The position numbers and the translations under genes are program-made. Positions 8,924-17,736 of a DNA stretch of 64,000 nt are shown here, in pieces (the stretch's first letter is position 1; each line of letters starts with the position of its first letter). The stretch is from Bryobacteraceae bacterium (lineage in GTDB: Bacteria > Acidobacteriota > Terriglobia > Bryobacterales > Bryobacteraceae). The DNA lies in contig JAHCHE010000017.1 in the NCBI GenBank assembly GCA_026129905.1, positions 62,001-126,000 on the forward strand. The letters are read 5' to 3'. The notes beneath the pieces were generated by a model. The model was given only the letters and a program-made list of their open reading frames with translations, was not told the DNA's origin and made no database searches.

Positions 8924-11302
8924 GTGGTGCGACTTCGATGGTTGGTAGTACTTGCGATGCTGGCAGGCTGGGGCCCAGGCGGCGCCGCCGACGAGGACAA
9001 CGCGCTGAAGCTCTGGTACCGACAGCCGGCCCGCGAGTGGGTAGAGGCGCTGCCGATAGGCAACGGCCGGCTGGCGGCGATGGTGTTCGGCGATGCCCGG
9101 CGGGAGCGCCTGCAACTTAACGAGGACACCGTCTGGACGGGCGAGAAGCGGGACCGGACCAATCCCGAGGCGCCGAAGGCCGTTCCGGAGATCCGGCGAC
9201 TGCTCGCGCAGGGGCGTCCGGCAGAGGCGCAGGAGATGGCGGATCGAACGATGATCAGCATTCCTCGGGTGCTCCCGGTCTACCAGCCTCTGGGCGATCT
9301 TTGGCTCGAATTCGGCCACGAGCCGGCGCCGGGGAGCTACCGCCGCGAGCTCGACCTGGATACGGGGATCGCCTCCGTACAGTACGCGGCCGGCGGAATC
9401 CGGTATGCGCGCGAAGTCTTCGCGTCGGCGCCGGGTAAACGCATTGTCATACGCCTGACCGCGGACCGGCCCGGCAGCATTTCGTTCCGCGCGACGATGA
9501 GCCGGGAAGCGGATGCGACGACGGAAGCGGCGGGCGCGCGGCTGATCCTGACCGGCCAAGCGTTGCCGAAATCGGCGCCCGGAGAGCGCGAGACCGGGGT
9601 TCGCTTTCGCGCCGAGGCGCGCGCGGCGGTCTCGGGCGGCCGGGTGGAAAGCGCCGGAGGTCAACTGGACGTTATCGGGGCCGACAGCGTGACGCTAACG
9701 ATCGGGGCCGCGACGAATCACCGGGAGAAGGATCTTGCCGGCGCCTGCGAACGGGATCTGGGCGCTGCCTCCGGCTCGTATGACGCGCTTCGAAACGAGC
9801 ACGTGGCAGATCACCAGCGCCTGTTCCGGCGCGTGCGGCTGGAGCTTCCGGCGGATGCTTCGGCGCGCGCTCTGCCCACCGATGAGCGGCTGGAGCGCGT
9901 GCAGCAAGGGGCGACGGACGAAGATCTGCTGGCGCTCTATTTCCAGTACGGGCGGTATCTGCTAATCGCGAGCAGCCGGCCGGGAAGCATGGCGGCCAAC
10001 CTGCAAGGGAAGTGGAACGACAGCCTGACGCCCGCCTGGGGCAGCAAGTACACAATCAACATCAACACCGAGATGAACTACTGGCCGGCGGAGACGTGTA
10101 ACCTGCCGGAACTGCACGAGCCGCTGTTCGATCTGATTGAGAGGGCGCGGGAAGACGGCCGGCGCGTGGCGCGGTTTTATTACGGCGCCGGAGGATTCGT
10201 CCTGCATCACAACACGGACGGGTGGGGACACGCCGTTCCGATCGACGGCGCACGGTGGGGCGTCTGGCCGATGGGCGCAGCGTGGCTGTCGCTTCACCTG
10301 GCGGAGCACTACGATTTCGGCCGCGATCGCCGATTTCTCGCCGAGCGGGGTTACCCGCTCATGAAAGAGGCGGCGCAGTTCTTTCTCGACTACCTCGTCC
10401 CGGACGGCAAGGGGCGGCTGGTGACGGGACCGTCGCTGTCGCCGGAGAACGAATACCGGCTGCCCTCGGGTGAGAAGGCCGTCCTGTGCATGGGGCCGAC
10501 GATGGATACCGAGATTCTGCAGGAGCTGTTCGGACGGGTGGTGGAGGCCAGCGAGGCGCTCGGGATCGATCGGGGGTTCCGGGCGCAGGTGGCGGCGGCG
10601 CGGGAGAAACTGGCGCCCCTGCGGGTGGGCCGGTTCGGTCAGATCCAGGAATGGCTGGAAGACTACGAGGAGGTGGAGCCGGGGCACAGGCACATGTCGC
10701 AGTTGTTCGCGCTGTTTCCAGGCTCCCGGATAACGCAGAAGACGCCGGAACTGGCTGGCGCGGCCCGCGCGACGATCGAGCGGCGGCTGGCCCACGGCGG
10801 AGGGCACACGGGCTGGAGCCGGGCGTGGATCATCGGTTTCTGGGCCCGGCTCGGAGATGGCGGCCAGGCTCATGACAACCTGGTCGCGCTGCTGAGAAAA
10901 TCGACGCTGCCGAACCTGTTCGACAACCATCCGCCGTTTCAGATCGACGGTAACTTCGGCGCGACGGCGGGGATCGCCGAGATGCTGATACAAAGCCATG
11001 CCGGCGAGATCGCGTTGCTTGCCGCGCTGCCGCGGGCGTGGGGCGAGGGCAAGGCGACGGGGCTCCGCGCGCGTGGGGGTCTGGAGGTCGACGTTGCCTG
11101 GAGCGGCGGACAGCCGGTCACGGCGACGCTGAGGGCGACGGTGGACGGCGCGCACCGAATCCGGCTGGCGCCGGGCGTCCGCATCCGGACAATTCAGGAG
11201 GGTGGCCGGCGGGTACGCTGGCAATCGGAGGGGGCGTCGATCGCGCGGCTGAGCGTCAAAGCGGGGGGCGTGTACAGGGTGGAGTTCGAACGGGCGGGCT
11301 GA
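8924..11302 (+). CDS. glycoside hydrolase family 95 (alpha-L-fucosidase/galactosidase)
   Basis: The 792-residue protein has a signal peptide ending near GGAADED. It then shows a full GH95 architecture. The N-terminal beta-sandwich has LWYRQPAREWVEALPIGNGRL and LNEDTVWTGE. The linker is followed by an (alpha/alpha)6 catalytic barrel with NWPAETCNL-like (here YWPAETCNL), HHNTDGWG and DNHPPFQIDGNFG, all family hallmarks. GH95 enzymes invert alpha-1,2-L-fucosyl or alpha-L-galactosyl linkages on glycans. The start is GTG 8924 or GTG 8927, both preceded by GGGGGAG. Export suggests action on host, plant or fungal polymers in the periplasm or outside. There is no adjacent transporter. Confidence 0.92.
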   Translation: MVRLRWLVVLAMLAGWGPGGAADEDNALKLWYRQPAREWVEALPIGNGRLAAMVFGDARRERLQLNEDTVWTGEKRDRTNPEAPKAVPEIRRLLAQGRPAEAQEMADRTMISIPRVLPVYQPLGDLWLEFGHEPAPGSYRRELDLDTGIASVQYAAGGIRYAREVFASAPGKRIVIRLTADRPGSISFRATMSREADATTEAAGARLILTGQALPKSAPGERETGVRFRAEARAAVSGGRVESAGGQLDVIGADSVTLTIGAATNHREKDLAGACERDLGAASGSYDALRNEHVADHQRLFRRVRLELPADASARALPTDERLERVQQGATDEDLLALYFQYGRYLLIASSRPGSMAANLQGKWNDSLTPAWGSKYTININTEMNYWPAETCNLPELHEPLFDLIERAREDGRRVARFYYGAGGFVLHHNTDGWGHAVPIDGARWGVWPMGAAWLSLHLAEHYDFGRDRRFLAERGYPLMKEAAQFFLDYLVPDGKGRLVTGPSLSPENEYRLPSGEKAVLCMGPTMDTEILQELFGRVVEASEALGIDRGFRAQVAAAREKLAPLRVGRFGQIQEWLEDYEEVEPGHRHMSQLFALFPGSRITQKTPELAGAARATIERRLAHGGGHTGWSRAWIIGFWARLGDGGQAHDNLVALLRKSTLPNLFDNHPPFQIDGNFGATAGIAEMLIQSHAGEIALLAALPRAWGEGKATGLRARGGLEVDVAWSGGQPVTATLRATVDGAHRIRLAPGVRIRTIQEGGRRVRWQSEGASIARLSVKAGGVYRVEFERAG

Positions 11303-11340
11303 CCGCTCCCGCCGCTGAGCGCTGATCGCTCCCGTCGCTT
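11298..11340. repeat. degenerate heptad GCTGA/GCTCC repeat at convergent gene ends
   Basis: GCT-initiated units recur at 11298, 11305, 11314, 11321, 11328 and 11337, mostly 7 bp apart, with GCTGA at 11298, 11314 and 11321. The sequence fills the gap between the stop of the GH95 gene and that of the TPR gene. It resembles the better arrays at 39389-39464 and 59050-59075. Confidence 0.45.
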
Positions 11341-11348
11341 GGCTATGG

Positions 11349-12995
11349 CTAGGCGTCGAAGTAGCCGTTGCCGAGTTGCGGGTTGGCCTCGATGGCTTTC
11401 TTCCAGAAGATGCGCGCGTCGTCGTGGTTGCCCTGCTCGTGCAAGGCGTGACCGAGGTTCAACAGGGCCTCGGAGAAACCGGGGTTTTCGGCCAGCGCTT
11501 CGCGGTAGAGCCGGATGGCGTCTTCGATGTGACCGGTCTTGTGAAGGAGGACGCCGGTGTTGTAGAACAATTCGGGCGAGCGCTCGCCGAGGTCAACCAG
11601 GCGGCCCTGCAACTCCAAGGCGCGCGGGTAGTCCTCCTGCTCGATGGCCAGCAGGGTCAGACCTCGGATGGCCTCAGGCGATTCCGCGTCCAGGGCGAGC
11701 GCCTTTTCGAAGGCGTCGCGGGCCTTGGCCGGCGCTCCCTGGCGGGAGTGCGCGATTCCGAGGTTGATCAGGGCCTCGGGCCACTCGGGTTTGGTCTCAA
11801 GGCAGGTATCGAAGGCCTGGGCCGCCGCCTGGAAGTCGCCCCGCTGGAGACGAAGATAGCCGAGGCGGAACCACGCGTCGTGCCACCCGGAATACTGGGA
11901 GGCCACCTGCTCGTACAGACGCTCCGCGTCGAAGATGGACCCTTCTTGTTCCAGCAGCAGAGCCGTGTTGTAGACGGCGGAGGGCAGGTCGGGATTGATC
12001 CTCAGGGCCCTGGCGTAAGCGTCCGACGCCTTCCTCCGATCGCCAAGCTGGTGCAGAACGGCGCCCAAATTCAACAGCGCCTGCGCCGCGTCGGGACGGA
12101 TCCGCGCGGCCTCGGAATAGGCTTTCGCCGCCTGTTCCAAACGTCCCGTGCGCTGGCAGGCAACGCCGAGGTTGAAGCACCGTTCGTAGTCGTCCGGCGC
12201 GAGTTCGACGATCTTGGCGCAGAAGGTCACTGCCGCCTCGTAGTCGCCGGCGTTGAAGGCGGCGGCGGCGAGTCCTTCGATGGCTGCCTGCGAGTACGGA
12301 CGCAGGGCCAGCAACTGCTCGGAATACTGGCGAATCATCGCTTCGTCGCCGCGTTCCATGCCGATGCCGATGAGATTCACCATGGATTCCTCAGACTCGG
12401 GATTGAGGGCCAAGATCCGCCGATACAACCCGAAGGCTTCTTCGTGATGCGCGGTACGTTGCAGCGCGACCGCCTTGCCCAACAGAGCCGGTTCGCGCTC
12501 GGGCTCCGACGCGAGCACGGCTTCAAACGACGGAAGCGCTTCCGCCGCCTGGTCACAGCGGAGCAGGCTGATGCCAAGGCCGAGGTGCGCGTCGACAGAA
12601 CTCGAATCGTTCCGCAGGGCCTGACGGAAGCTCGCCGCCGCCTGTTGCCAGCGGCCAAGACGGTCCAGGCACACGGCGAGGTTGAAGGCGGCGTCGGAGG
12701 GGGCGCCCGGCATCCCGGCCAGCTTGGAGTAACTGGAGGCCGCTTCTTCGTACAGTTCGAGTTCGAACTGGACGCGGCCGCGGGCGGCGTGAACTTCCGG
12801 CCCCGAAGCGCCGGCATGGAGTGCGCGGTCCAATTCGGCGAGCGATTCCTTGAGCTTGCCTTCCATGTGAAGCGACACGGCGCGGGAGTAGACCAACTGG
12901 GGATCGGGCGGCTCTTCCTCGGGCGCTTCAAACTGGGCGAGGGGGCGCGGTTTGGCGCGCTCCTCCCTGGACGTCTTCGACTTGGATTGTTTCAT
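11349..12995 (-). CDS. TPR-repeat protein, about 14 repeats
   Basis: The 548-residue protein has a charged, disordered N-terminus (about residues 1-32) and then almost continuous 34-residue tetratricopeptide repeats to its end. Units such as AALLNLGAVLHQLGDRRKA and ALINLGIAHSRQGAPAKA show the W/L-G-Y-A-P pattern. No signal peptide, membrane segment or catalytic domain is visible, so it is probably a cytoplasmic scaffold. Its ATG overlaps the stop of the upstream gene as ATGA, making translational coupling with the zinc-ribbon protein very likely. The partner or complex is not evident from sequence. Confidence 0.88.
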   Translation of the reverse strand: MKQSKSKTSREERAKPRPLAQFEAPEEEPPDPQLVYSRAVSLHMEGKLKESLAELDRALHAGASGPEVHAARGRVQFELELYEEAASSYSKLAGMPGAPSDAAFNLAVCLDRLGRWQQAAASFRQALRNDSSSVDAHLGLGISLLRCDQAAEALPSFEAVLASEPEREPALLGKAVALQRTAHHEEAFGLYRRILALNPESEESMVNLIGIGMERGDEAMIRQYSEQLLALRPYSQAAIEGLAAAAFNAGDYEAAVTFCAKIVELAPDDYERCFNLGVACQRTGRLEQAAKAYSEAARIRPDAAQALLNLGAVLHQLGDRRKASDAYARALRINPDLPSAVYNTALLLEQEGSIFDAERLYEQVASQYSGWHDAWFRLGYLRLQRGDFQAAAQAFDTCLETKPEWPEALINLGIAHSRQGAPAKARDAFEKALALDAESPEAIRGLTLLAIEQEDYPRALELQGRLVDLGERSPELFYNTGVLLHKTGHIEDAIRLYREALAENPGFSEALLNLGHALHEQGNHDDARIFWKKAIEANPQLGNGYFDA

Positions 12996-15841
12996 TGTCT
13001 GCCGCTTTCGATAGCGTTTTCCGGCCGGGCGGGCGCGAGGAGCGCACAGAGGCGTCCGAGCAGGTCGTACTGGTGCGTGACGGTGACCCAGGCCAGACGG
13101 GCGCGTTCGCCGGGATCGGCAAAAAAGCCGACGCCGCCGTGGCCGTCTTCGACGTCGCTCCAGTGTTCCACAAGACGCCCGTCAAGGTAGAGCGAGAGGT
13201 CGGCGCCGCGCGCGTCGAGGCGGACATCGAGCATGCTGCGCCGGCTCAGCAGCGGGAGCGGGGTTCGGGTGCGTTGGGCGGGCTTGCCGTTTTCGACGCG
13301 GTAGCGAACCAGCGCCGCGTTGGGTGAATCGCCCGCCTCCACCTGCAACTTCATCGCCTGGTAGTTGCGGTCGTCCTGTGCGCGACAGGCCCAGCCGAAA
13401 CCGCCGCGTTCGATGTGCACCGAGAACTCGAAGCTGTAATCCGACATGGACATCGAGGGCTTGTACAGCGCGAGTTTGCCGGGGCGGGCAAGACCGCCGC
13501 GATCGAACGACCAGGAGGTCGACCAGTCGCCGCTGCCGGTCCAATCCCGGAGTCCGGCTCGAAAATCGTCCCGGAGCGTGATGGCGGCGCGATCCGCCAG
13601 ACCGGCCTGAAACTTCTGCCAGGCGCCGCTCGCTTCGCCGGGCGCGGCCGTAACCGCGGATGGTAGTTGCGCCGCTCGGGGCGCCCGATCCGTGGAGGGT
13701 CCGATAAACAGGAAGCCGGCCAGCGGGAGGGCGGCGAGCAGCCAGAGTGCGTGGGGCGACAGCGGCAACGCGCGCCCGGCGGCCACGATCGGACTCCATG
13801 CCTTTCTCCATGCGGGTTCTGTCGCGGCCTGAGGCGGCGGCGCCGCAGCCGTCTGGGCGGCCACGCGGAGACCGGTGCACGGGGAGAGCAACGTAGCCAG
13901 GAGAGGCAGCGGCTCAAGCGTCGCGTGGAGGACAGGGGCAGCATCACGCGGCGTAATTCCGGCGTAGGGGGCGGGCGCCAAGCCGGCGAGAGGCGCCGCC
14001 GGCCTCTCCAACTCCAACGGCTCCGGAGAAACCGCCGACCGCGGGAATGCGAGTTGGTAACGCGGACTTGCGTGGCGCGGCGGCGTCGCCGCAAGGAAGT
14101 CGTCCCATCCAGCCCAGGGAAGCGGAGGCGTCGCTCCGCGCGCCGCGAGGCAGGGTAGCAGACACGGGCCGCATGGCGGGATCGTCAAGCAACGCGCGGG
14201 TCCGACGGAAAACCGCAGGGCGCCGGCTGGAGCGCCGCCGGGCGGAGGGCTTTCGGCGTGCGACGGTTGTGCGCCTTGGATGTGTTCGGCCAGCGCTATC
14301 GTCAACCTGGGCGGCGGGCAAAAGGCAGGCGCGCAGCGGGCGAAGGTCAGGGCGGCGCAAAGCGGCGCGAGAGCTTGCCGGGCATGCAGGGACTCGAGCG
14401 GAGAAAATGAAGCGGTGGCAAGAGGCTTTGGGATCGTTGCGGCGGGTATCGCTGCGCCACCGGGAACGGGGGGCCTCGGGAAGGTGAACGCAAACGGACC
14501 CGCCACAGGCGCCGGCTTGGGCCGGCGAGACGGCGGCGCTGGGTTCACAACCGCTTCGTGAGGCAACAATTGGCGGAAGCCCGCGGTACCGGCTATGCGA
14601 GGCGGATGGAACGATACATTGGAGGGCGGCAGAATCCCTGCCGCTCCGCGGAGCGATCGCGGGATGGCAGCGGCCAACGCCGCGGCAGGATCGCAAACCG
14701 GGAGGGCCGTCAGCGCCAGCCCTCCGCGGCGAAGCTTCAGTTCGGCTAATCGGGCCTCAACGGATGGCATGGCCAGATTAGGCGCAAGGCCGAGCGGCGT
14801 GGCAAGCTGAATGCCGACAGCCGGAGTGACCGGGCGGTATGACGCCAGAGGACCTGCCTTGGCCGGCGCGACATGACGGCGCGCCTGAACACAGGGTGTT
14901 TCGGCCATCAGCCGCAGGGTGGGCAGCCGGAGGGCGGCTGCGCAGCGCCAGGCGTCGGGCCGGCGGGAAGACGGGGCTGCGCCTCGATGCACGGCCGGAC
15001 CGGCATGCGGAACCTGATGCTGAGCGACTGTCAGAAAACAACGGTTCCAAGCCGCGGTTGTGGGGAAAGTTGGCTGAAGGCGACCCGCGGGCCGATCGGC
15101 GATCGGCCAGGCGGCGGTTGGCGACCGCCGCGCAGGATGAGATCCTGCCCCGCATGTCGTGGCGGAGCTGGCATGTGTACTGTCTAACCGATGCTTTCCA
15201 GCGGGCAGCCCGGAGGGTCGAATCCTTACGGCGGCGGGCATCGTCACACGCGGCGCCGGCCGGAAGTGGCTGGGCGGTAACGCGGCGAGCGAGGCGTTGG
15301 AATGCGCCGCGGACGGCAGTCTTCGATATGGGGCGCGCGACAGGGCCGGACCGACAGGAACGACGCGACGGGTGAGGCAGAGCGGAGGCGACGAGAGGAG
15401 GAGATGCGGAGGAGCGGATGCCGCCGGCCGGAGACCGTCCAGCGTTCGGCTCCCGCGGGCGTGGCGATCGGGAATACGCAAGGCAGCGAACCCGAGCAGG
15501 GAAGCTTCGAGCGCAAGTCCGCTGAGGGGGTAGGCGATCGGAGCATACGTCATCAGCGGATCCGGAACCAGCGACTGCCCAACCGGGAAGGAAACCGCGC
15601 GGGGCGGCTGCGGGATGAACTTCGCGGGGGCGGGCGGATGCGCTTCGGTCTCCTTGGCCGGCCGGCGCTTCGGCTGTTCGGGACGGGGGGCGGCGGCGCG
15701 CTGATTGGCTTCAATCAGGCGGGCCAGCCCGAGGGCTTCCTGCTCCTGCTGGTAACTTTGCTGGTGCGCCTGGGAACAGAAGCCGCTACTCGACATTTTC
15801 CGGAGAAGCGAGAGCCGCTTTCCACAATACAAGCACCGCAT
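12992..15841 (-). CDS. zinc-ribbon / Pro-Ala-rich / single-TM protein with C-terminal LamG-like domain
   Basis: This is a 949-residue modular protein that I cannot assign to a named family. Residues 1-30 form a small zinc-binding element (Cys3-x2-Cys6, Cys22-x3-His26). Residues 35-690 are low complexity, dominated by Pro, Ala, Arg and Leu, with no recognisable fold. About residues 693-713 form one membrane segment (LLAALPLAGFLFIG). Residues 755-925 form a beta-sandwich like LamG or the 3-keto-disaccharide hydrolase/DUF1080 group, with DDFRAGLRDWTGSGDW, LQVEAGDS and DLSLYLDGRLVEHW. The likely topology is a cytoplasmic zinc ribbon and an outside sandwich. The very long Pro/Ala stretch could instead be a partly degenerate frame, but the frame is intact and the ends are clearly coding. 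It is coupled by ATGA to the TPR gene. Confidence 0.75.
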   Translation of the reverse strand: MRCLYCGKRLSLLRKMSSSGFCSQAHQQSYQQEQEALGLARLIEANQRAAAPRPEQPKRRPAKETEAHPPAPAKFIPQPPRAVSFPVGQSLVPDPLMTYAPIAYPLSGLALEASLLGFAALRIPDRHARGSRTLDGLRPAASAPPHLLLSSPPLCLTRRVVPVGPALSRAPYRRLPSAAHSNASLAALPPSHFRPAPRVTMPAAVRIRPSGLPAGKHRLDSTHASSATTCGAGSHPARRSPTAAWPIADRPAGRLQPTFPTTAAWNRCFLTVAQHQVPHAGPAVHRGAAPSSRRPDAWRCAAALRLPTLRLMAETPCVQARRHVAPAKAGPLASYRPVTPAVGIQLATPLGLAPNLAMPSVEARLAELKLRRGGLALTALPVCDPAAALAAAIPRSLRGAAGILPPSNVSFHPPRIAGTAGFRQLLPHEAVVNPAPPSRRPKPAPVAGPFAFTFPRPPVPGGAAIPAATIPKPLATASFSPLESLHARQALAPLCAALTFARCAPAFCPPPRLTIALAEHIQGAQPSHAESPPPGGAPAGALRFSVGPARCLTIPPCGPCLLPCLAARGATPPLPWAGWDDFLAATPPRHASPRYQLAFPRSAVSPEPLELERPAAPLAGLAPAPYAGITPRDAAPVLHATLEPLPLLATLLSPCTGLRVAAQTAAAPPPQAATEPAWRKAWSPIVAAGRALPLSPHALWLLAALPLAGFLFIGPSTDRAPRAAQLPSAVTAAPGEASGAWQKFQAGLADRAAITLRDDFRAGLRDWTGSGDWSTSWSFDRGGLARPGKLALYKPSMSMSDYSFEFSVHIERGGFGWACRAQDDRNYQAMKLQVEAGDSPNAALVRYRVENGKPAQRTRTPLPLLSRRSMLDVRLDARGADLSLYLDGRLVEHWSDVEDGHGGVGFFADPGERARLAWVTVTHQYDLLGRLCALLAPARPENAIESGRQ

Positions 15842-15919
15842 GGCGGCAGAAGTTCCCTTGCCCTATGGTAGGGACAGCCGCCCAGCCTTACCAGCGGGTA
15901 AAGGCCTTAGCCGGGACAG

Positions 15920-15944
15920 AAAAAGACTCGCTGCCCCGCGCGAG
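15920..15944 (-). terminator. possible intrinsic terminator after the CarD-like gene
   Basis: Read on the minus strand, a 5-bp stem (15940-15944 with 15927-15931, loop of 8) is followed by TCTTTTT. It lies about 40 bp after the CarD-like stop. A second hairpin at 15885-15905 (8 paired bases with one bulge, 4-nt loop) follows it in the leader of the next gene. The stem is short, so the call is tentative. Confidence 0.35.
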
Positions 15945-15982
15945 GGGGCCACAACGCCATACGGTTCGGAATCTCCGGCGCG

Positions 15983-16492
15983 CTACAGAGGAGGAGGTAG
16001 TTCGAGGTCGGCCTTCGCCAGCGCTTTCTGTAGCAACTCGATAGCCTGCCCTTCGCGGAGGGCGCGCGAGATGGACACCTCCATGATGAGCATGTGGCGC
16101 GCCTTGTTCAGCATCTTTTTCTCGCGAAAAGACAATGGTTTATCCCGCTGAAGTAGAAGAAGTCCTTTAAGTACTTGCGCGACTTCCAGCAGGCCACCGG
16201 TGCGCATTTTCTCGGAGTTTTCCTTGAAACGGTTTTTCCAGTCCCGGCAGCCACGGCACTCGCCGCCGGCGAGAAACTGGAGGATCTGTTCAACCTGCCC
16301 GTTGCGGGTGATCTTACGCAGTCCGACATCGAGAGCGTGGGAGAACGGTACTAGGACCGTCATGCTGGAGGAGGCCAAGCGGAGGAGGTAGAAGCGTTCC
16401 GGGCGGGCGCCGAAGACCCTGGTGCTGATGTTCTCTATCGTGCAGACGCCGTGATTCGGGTAAACGACTTTCTCACCGATATTAAAGACCAT
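15983..16492 (-). CDS. CarD-family transcriptional regulator
   Basis: The 169-residue protein matches the CarD/CdnL family, which binds the RNA polymerase beta subunit and stabilises open promoter complexes. The N-terminal Tudor-like RNAP-interaction domain begins MVFNIGEKVVYPNHGVCTIE, typical of the family. The rest is helical (residues 70-165), as in the CarD DNA-binding half. A CxxC pair (ECRGC) in the middle is unusual. The start is ATG 16492 with AAGGGG 6 bp upstream. A near-consensus promoter precedes it at 16549-16577, suggesting strong expression, as expected for a global factor. Confidence 0.88.
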   Translation of the reverse strand: MVFNIGEKVVYPNHGVCTIENISTRVFGARPERFYLLRLASSSMTVLVPFSHALDVGLRKITRNGQVEQILQFLAGGECRGCRDWKNRFKENSEKMRTGGLLEVAQVLKGLLLLQRDKPLSFREKKMLNKARHMLIMEVSISRALREGQAIELLQKALAKADLELPPPL

Positions 16493-16548
16493 GCGGACCC
16501 CTTACACCTGACGTGGGTGTTATTTATCTGCGCTAGAACCGAAAGGCA

Positions 16549-16577
16549 ATGATAAACTGGAGTTCCCATAATGTCAA
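16549..16577 (-). promoter_or_regulatory. near-consensus sigma70 promoter for the CarD-like gene
   Basis: On the minus strand, TTGACA (16577-16572) is followed after exactly 17 bp by TATCAT (16554-16549), a 5/6 match to the -10 box. The leader of about 50 nt contains a small ACACC/GGTGT stem just before the ribosome binding site. Confidence 0.82.
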
Positions 16578-16704
16578 GAATAAAAGTCGAAAAACCGTGG
16601 AATCGTTGACTTCCGTGACATCACCTCACACGGCGCCGTAGCTGCGAAAACGGGTACAAGAAGACTCCGACGCGTGCCACTGTCAGGGAGTGGCAGAGCG
16701 CCTG

Positions 16705-17579
16705 CTAGCGGGTTTCCGCGATCAGGCGGCGAACATACTGGTAGTTACGCCGCATGTCGCCCTCGATTGACTTCGACGGCGCGCTGGTTTCCAGGTTCGC
16801 GAAGCCTTGGAAATCCAGTTCCGCTATCGCGTTCATCACAGCCGGAAAGTCGATGGGACCTTCACCCATGTAGTACTTCGAATCGTCCTTCAGATGGAAT
16901 TGGCAGATCCGACGTGCGCCGAGCCAGGAAATCTCCTTGACAATGTCGAAACCGGCGCGGGTCGAGTTCCCGACGTCATAGTACGTCTTGACCGCCGAAG
17001 AGCGGGAGCGCTCCATAATACGGACGTTATCCTCCGCGGAATCGTGTTTTCCAGGCCGAGGAGAACGCCTGTTTTTTCCGCCTCGGGGGCCAGTTCCCGG
17101 AGCACGTCGCCAACGTAGTCCATTTCCTGCCGGGTCTCGAGCGCTCCTTTTCCGAAGAAGGGAAGCAGCATGACCCCGGCGTTCAGTTTCTTGGTGATGG
17201 GTATAGCGTCGGCGAGCCACTTCTGGCCGAGCTTGTCGTTCTTCAGGTAGTTGCGATGAAGGATGTCCAGGCACGTGCCCGCAAGGGCGATCTTCTGTTT
17301 CGCGGCTTCGTCCCGATAGGCTTGCTGGATGGCCGGATTGTCGAGCGGAAGTCTCCCATCCACCGGCTCGCGTCCAAGGCTGACCTCAACGCCCTCAAAG
17401 CCGATGGAACGAGCGAGCGCGAGCGCCTCGATTTTTCCGGTAAGGCGGAGATTCCAATCCGTGACGCCGATTCGAAGACGTGAGAGCGAACGGGCCGTGG
17501 CCCTGCGGGCAAGCGGGAGGCTGAACGTCAGTCCAGCCAGGAGACGCCGTCTGGAGACGCGCGAGGACACCACAGCCAT
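16705..17579 (-). pseudogene. Tat-exported sugar phosphate isomerase/epimerase, frameshifted
   Basis: This xylose-isomerase-like TIM-barrel protein is split between two frames. The upstream part (from ATG 17579) has a Tat leader (SRRRLLAG) and runs through VLLGLENTI. The remainder, starting SAEDNVRIMERS and containing YYDVGNSTRAG, CQFHLKD and the C-terminal barrel, continues in the neighbouring frame to the stop at 16705. The junction is at about 17041, where restoring one T (ATTCC to ATTTCC in the coding strand) rejoins the protein into about 291 residues. The metal-site elements (GLEN, YDVGN, FHLKD) would all be present in the joined product. Either the gene is recently inactivated or the base is a sequence error. 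A TATAAT overlaps the start codon (17583-17578), so the real start could be a nearby GTG. Confidence 0.75.
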
Positions 17580-17736
17580 TATACATAGAACAGTCGGGTG
17601 GGTTGTTCGCGGCTAGAGCGGGCGAACCCTGCGGATTTGAGGGGCGGCGGCCGATAGAGGATTGAGTCCGCAAAGGGCTCGTACGCGGAATCGGCCGCCA
17701 TGGCATTTCCGTGCCGCAGGTGTTCCGAACGACCAT

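Noticed and set aside
15842-15982. Possible riboswitch in the leader of the zinc-ribbon gene
   Set aside because: Hairpins are present, but the sequence does not match c-di-GMP, cobalamin, TPP or other motifs I know well enough to recognise.
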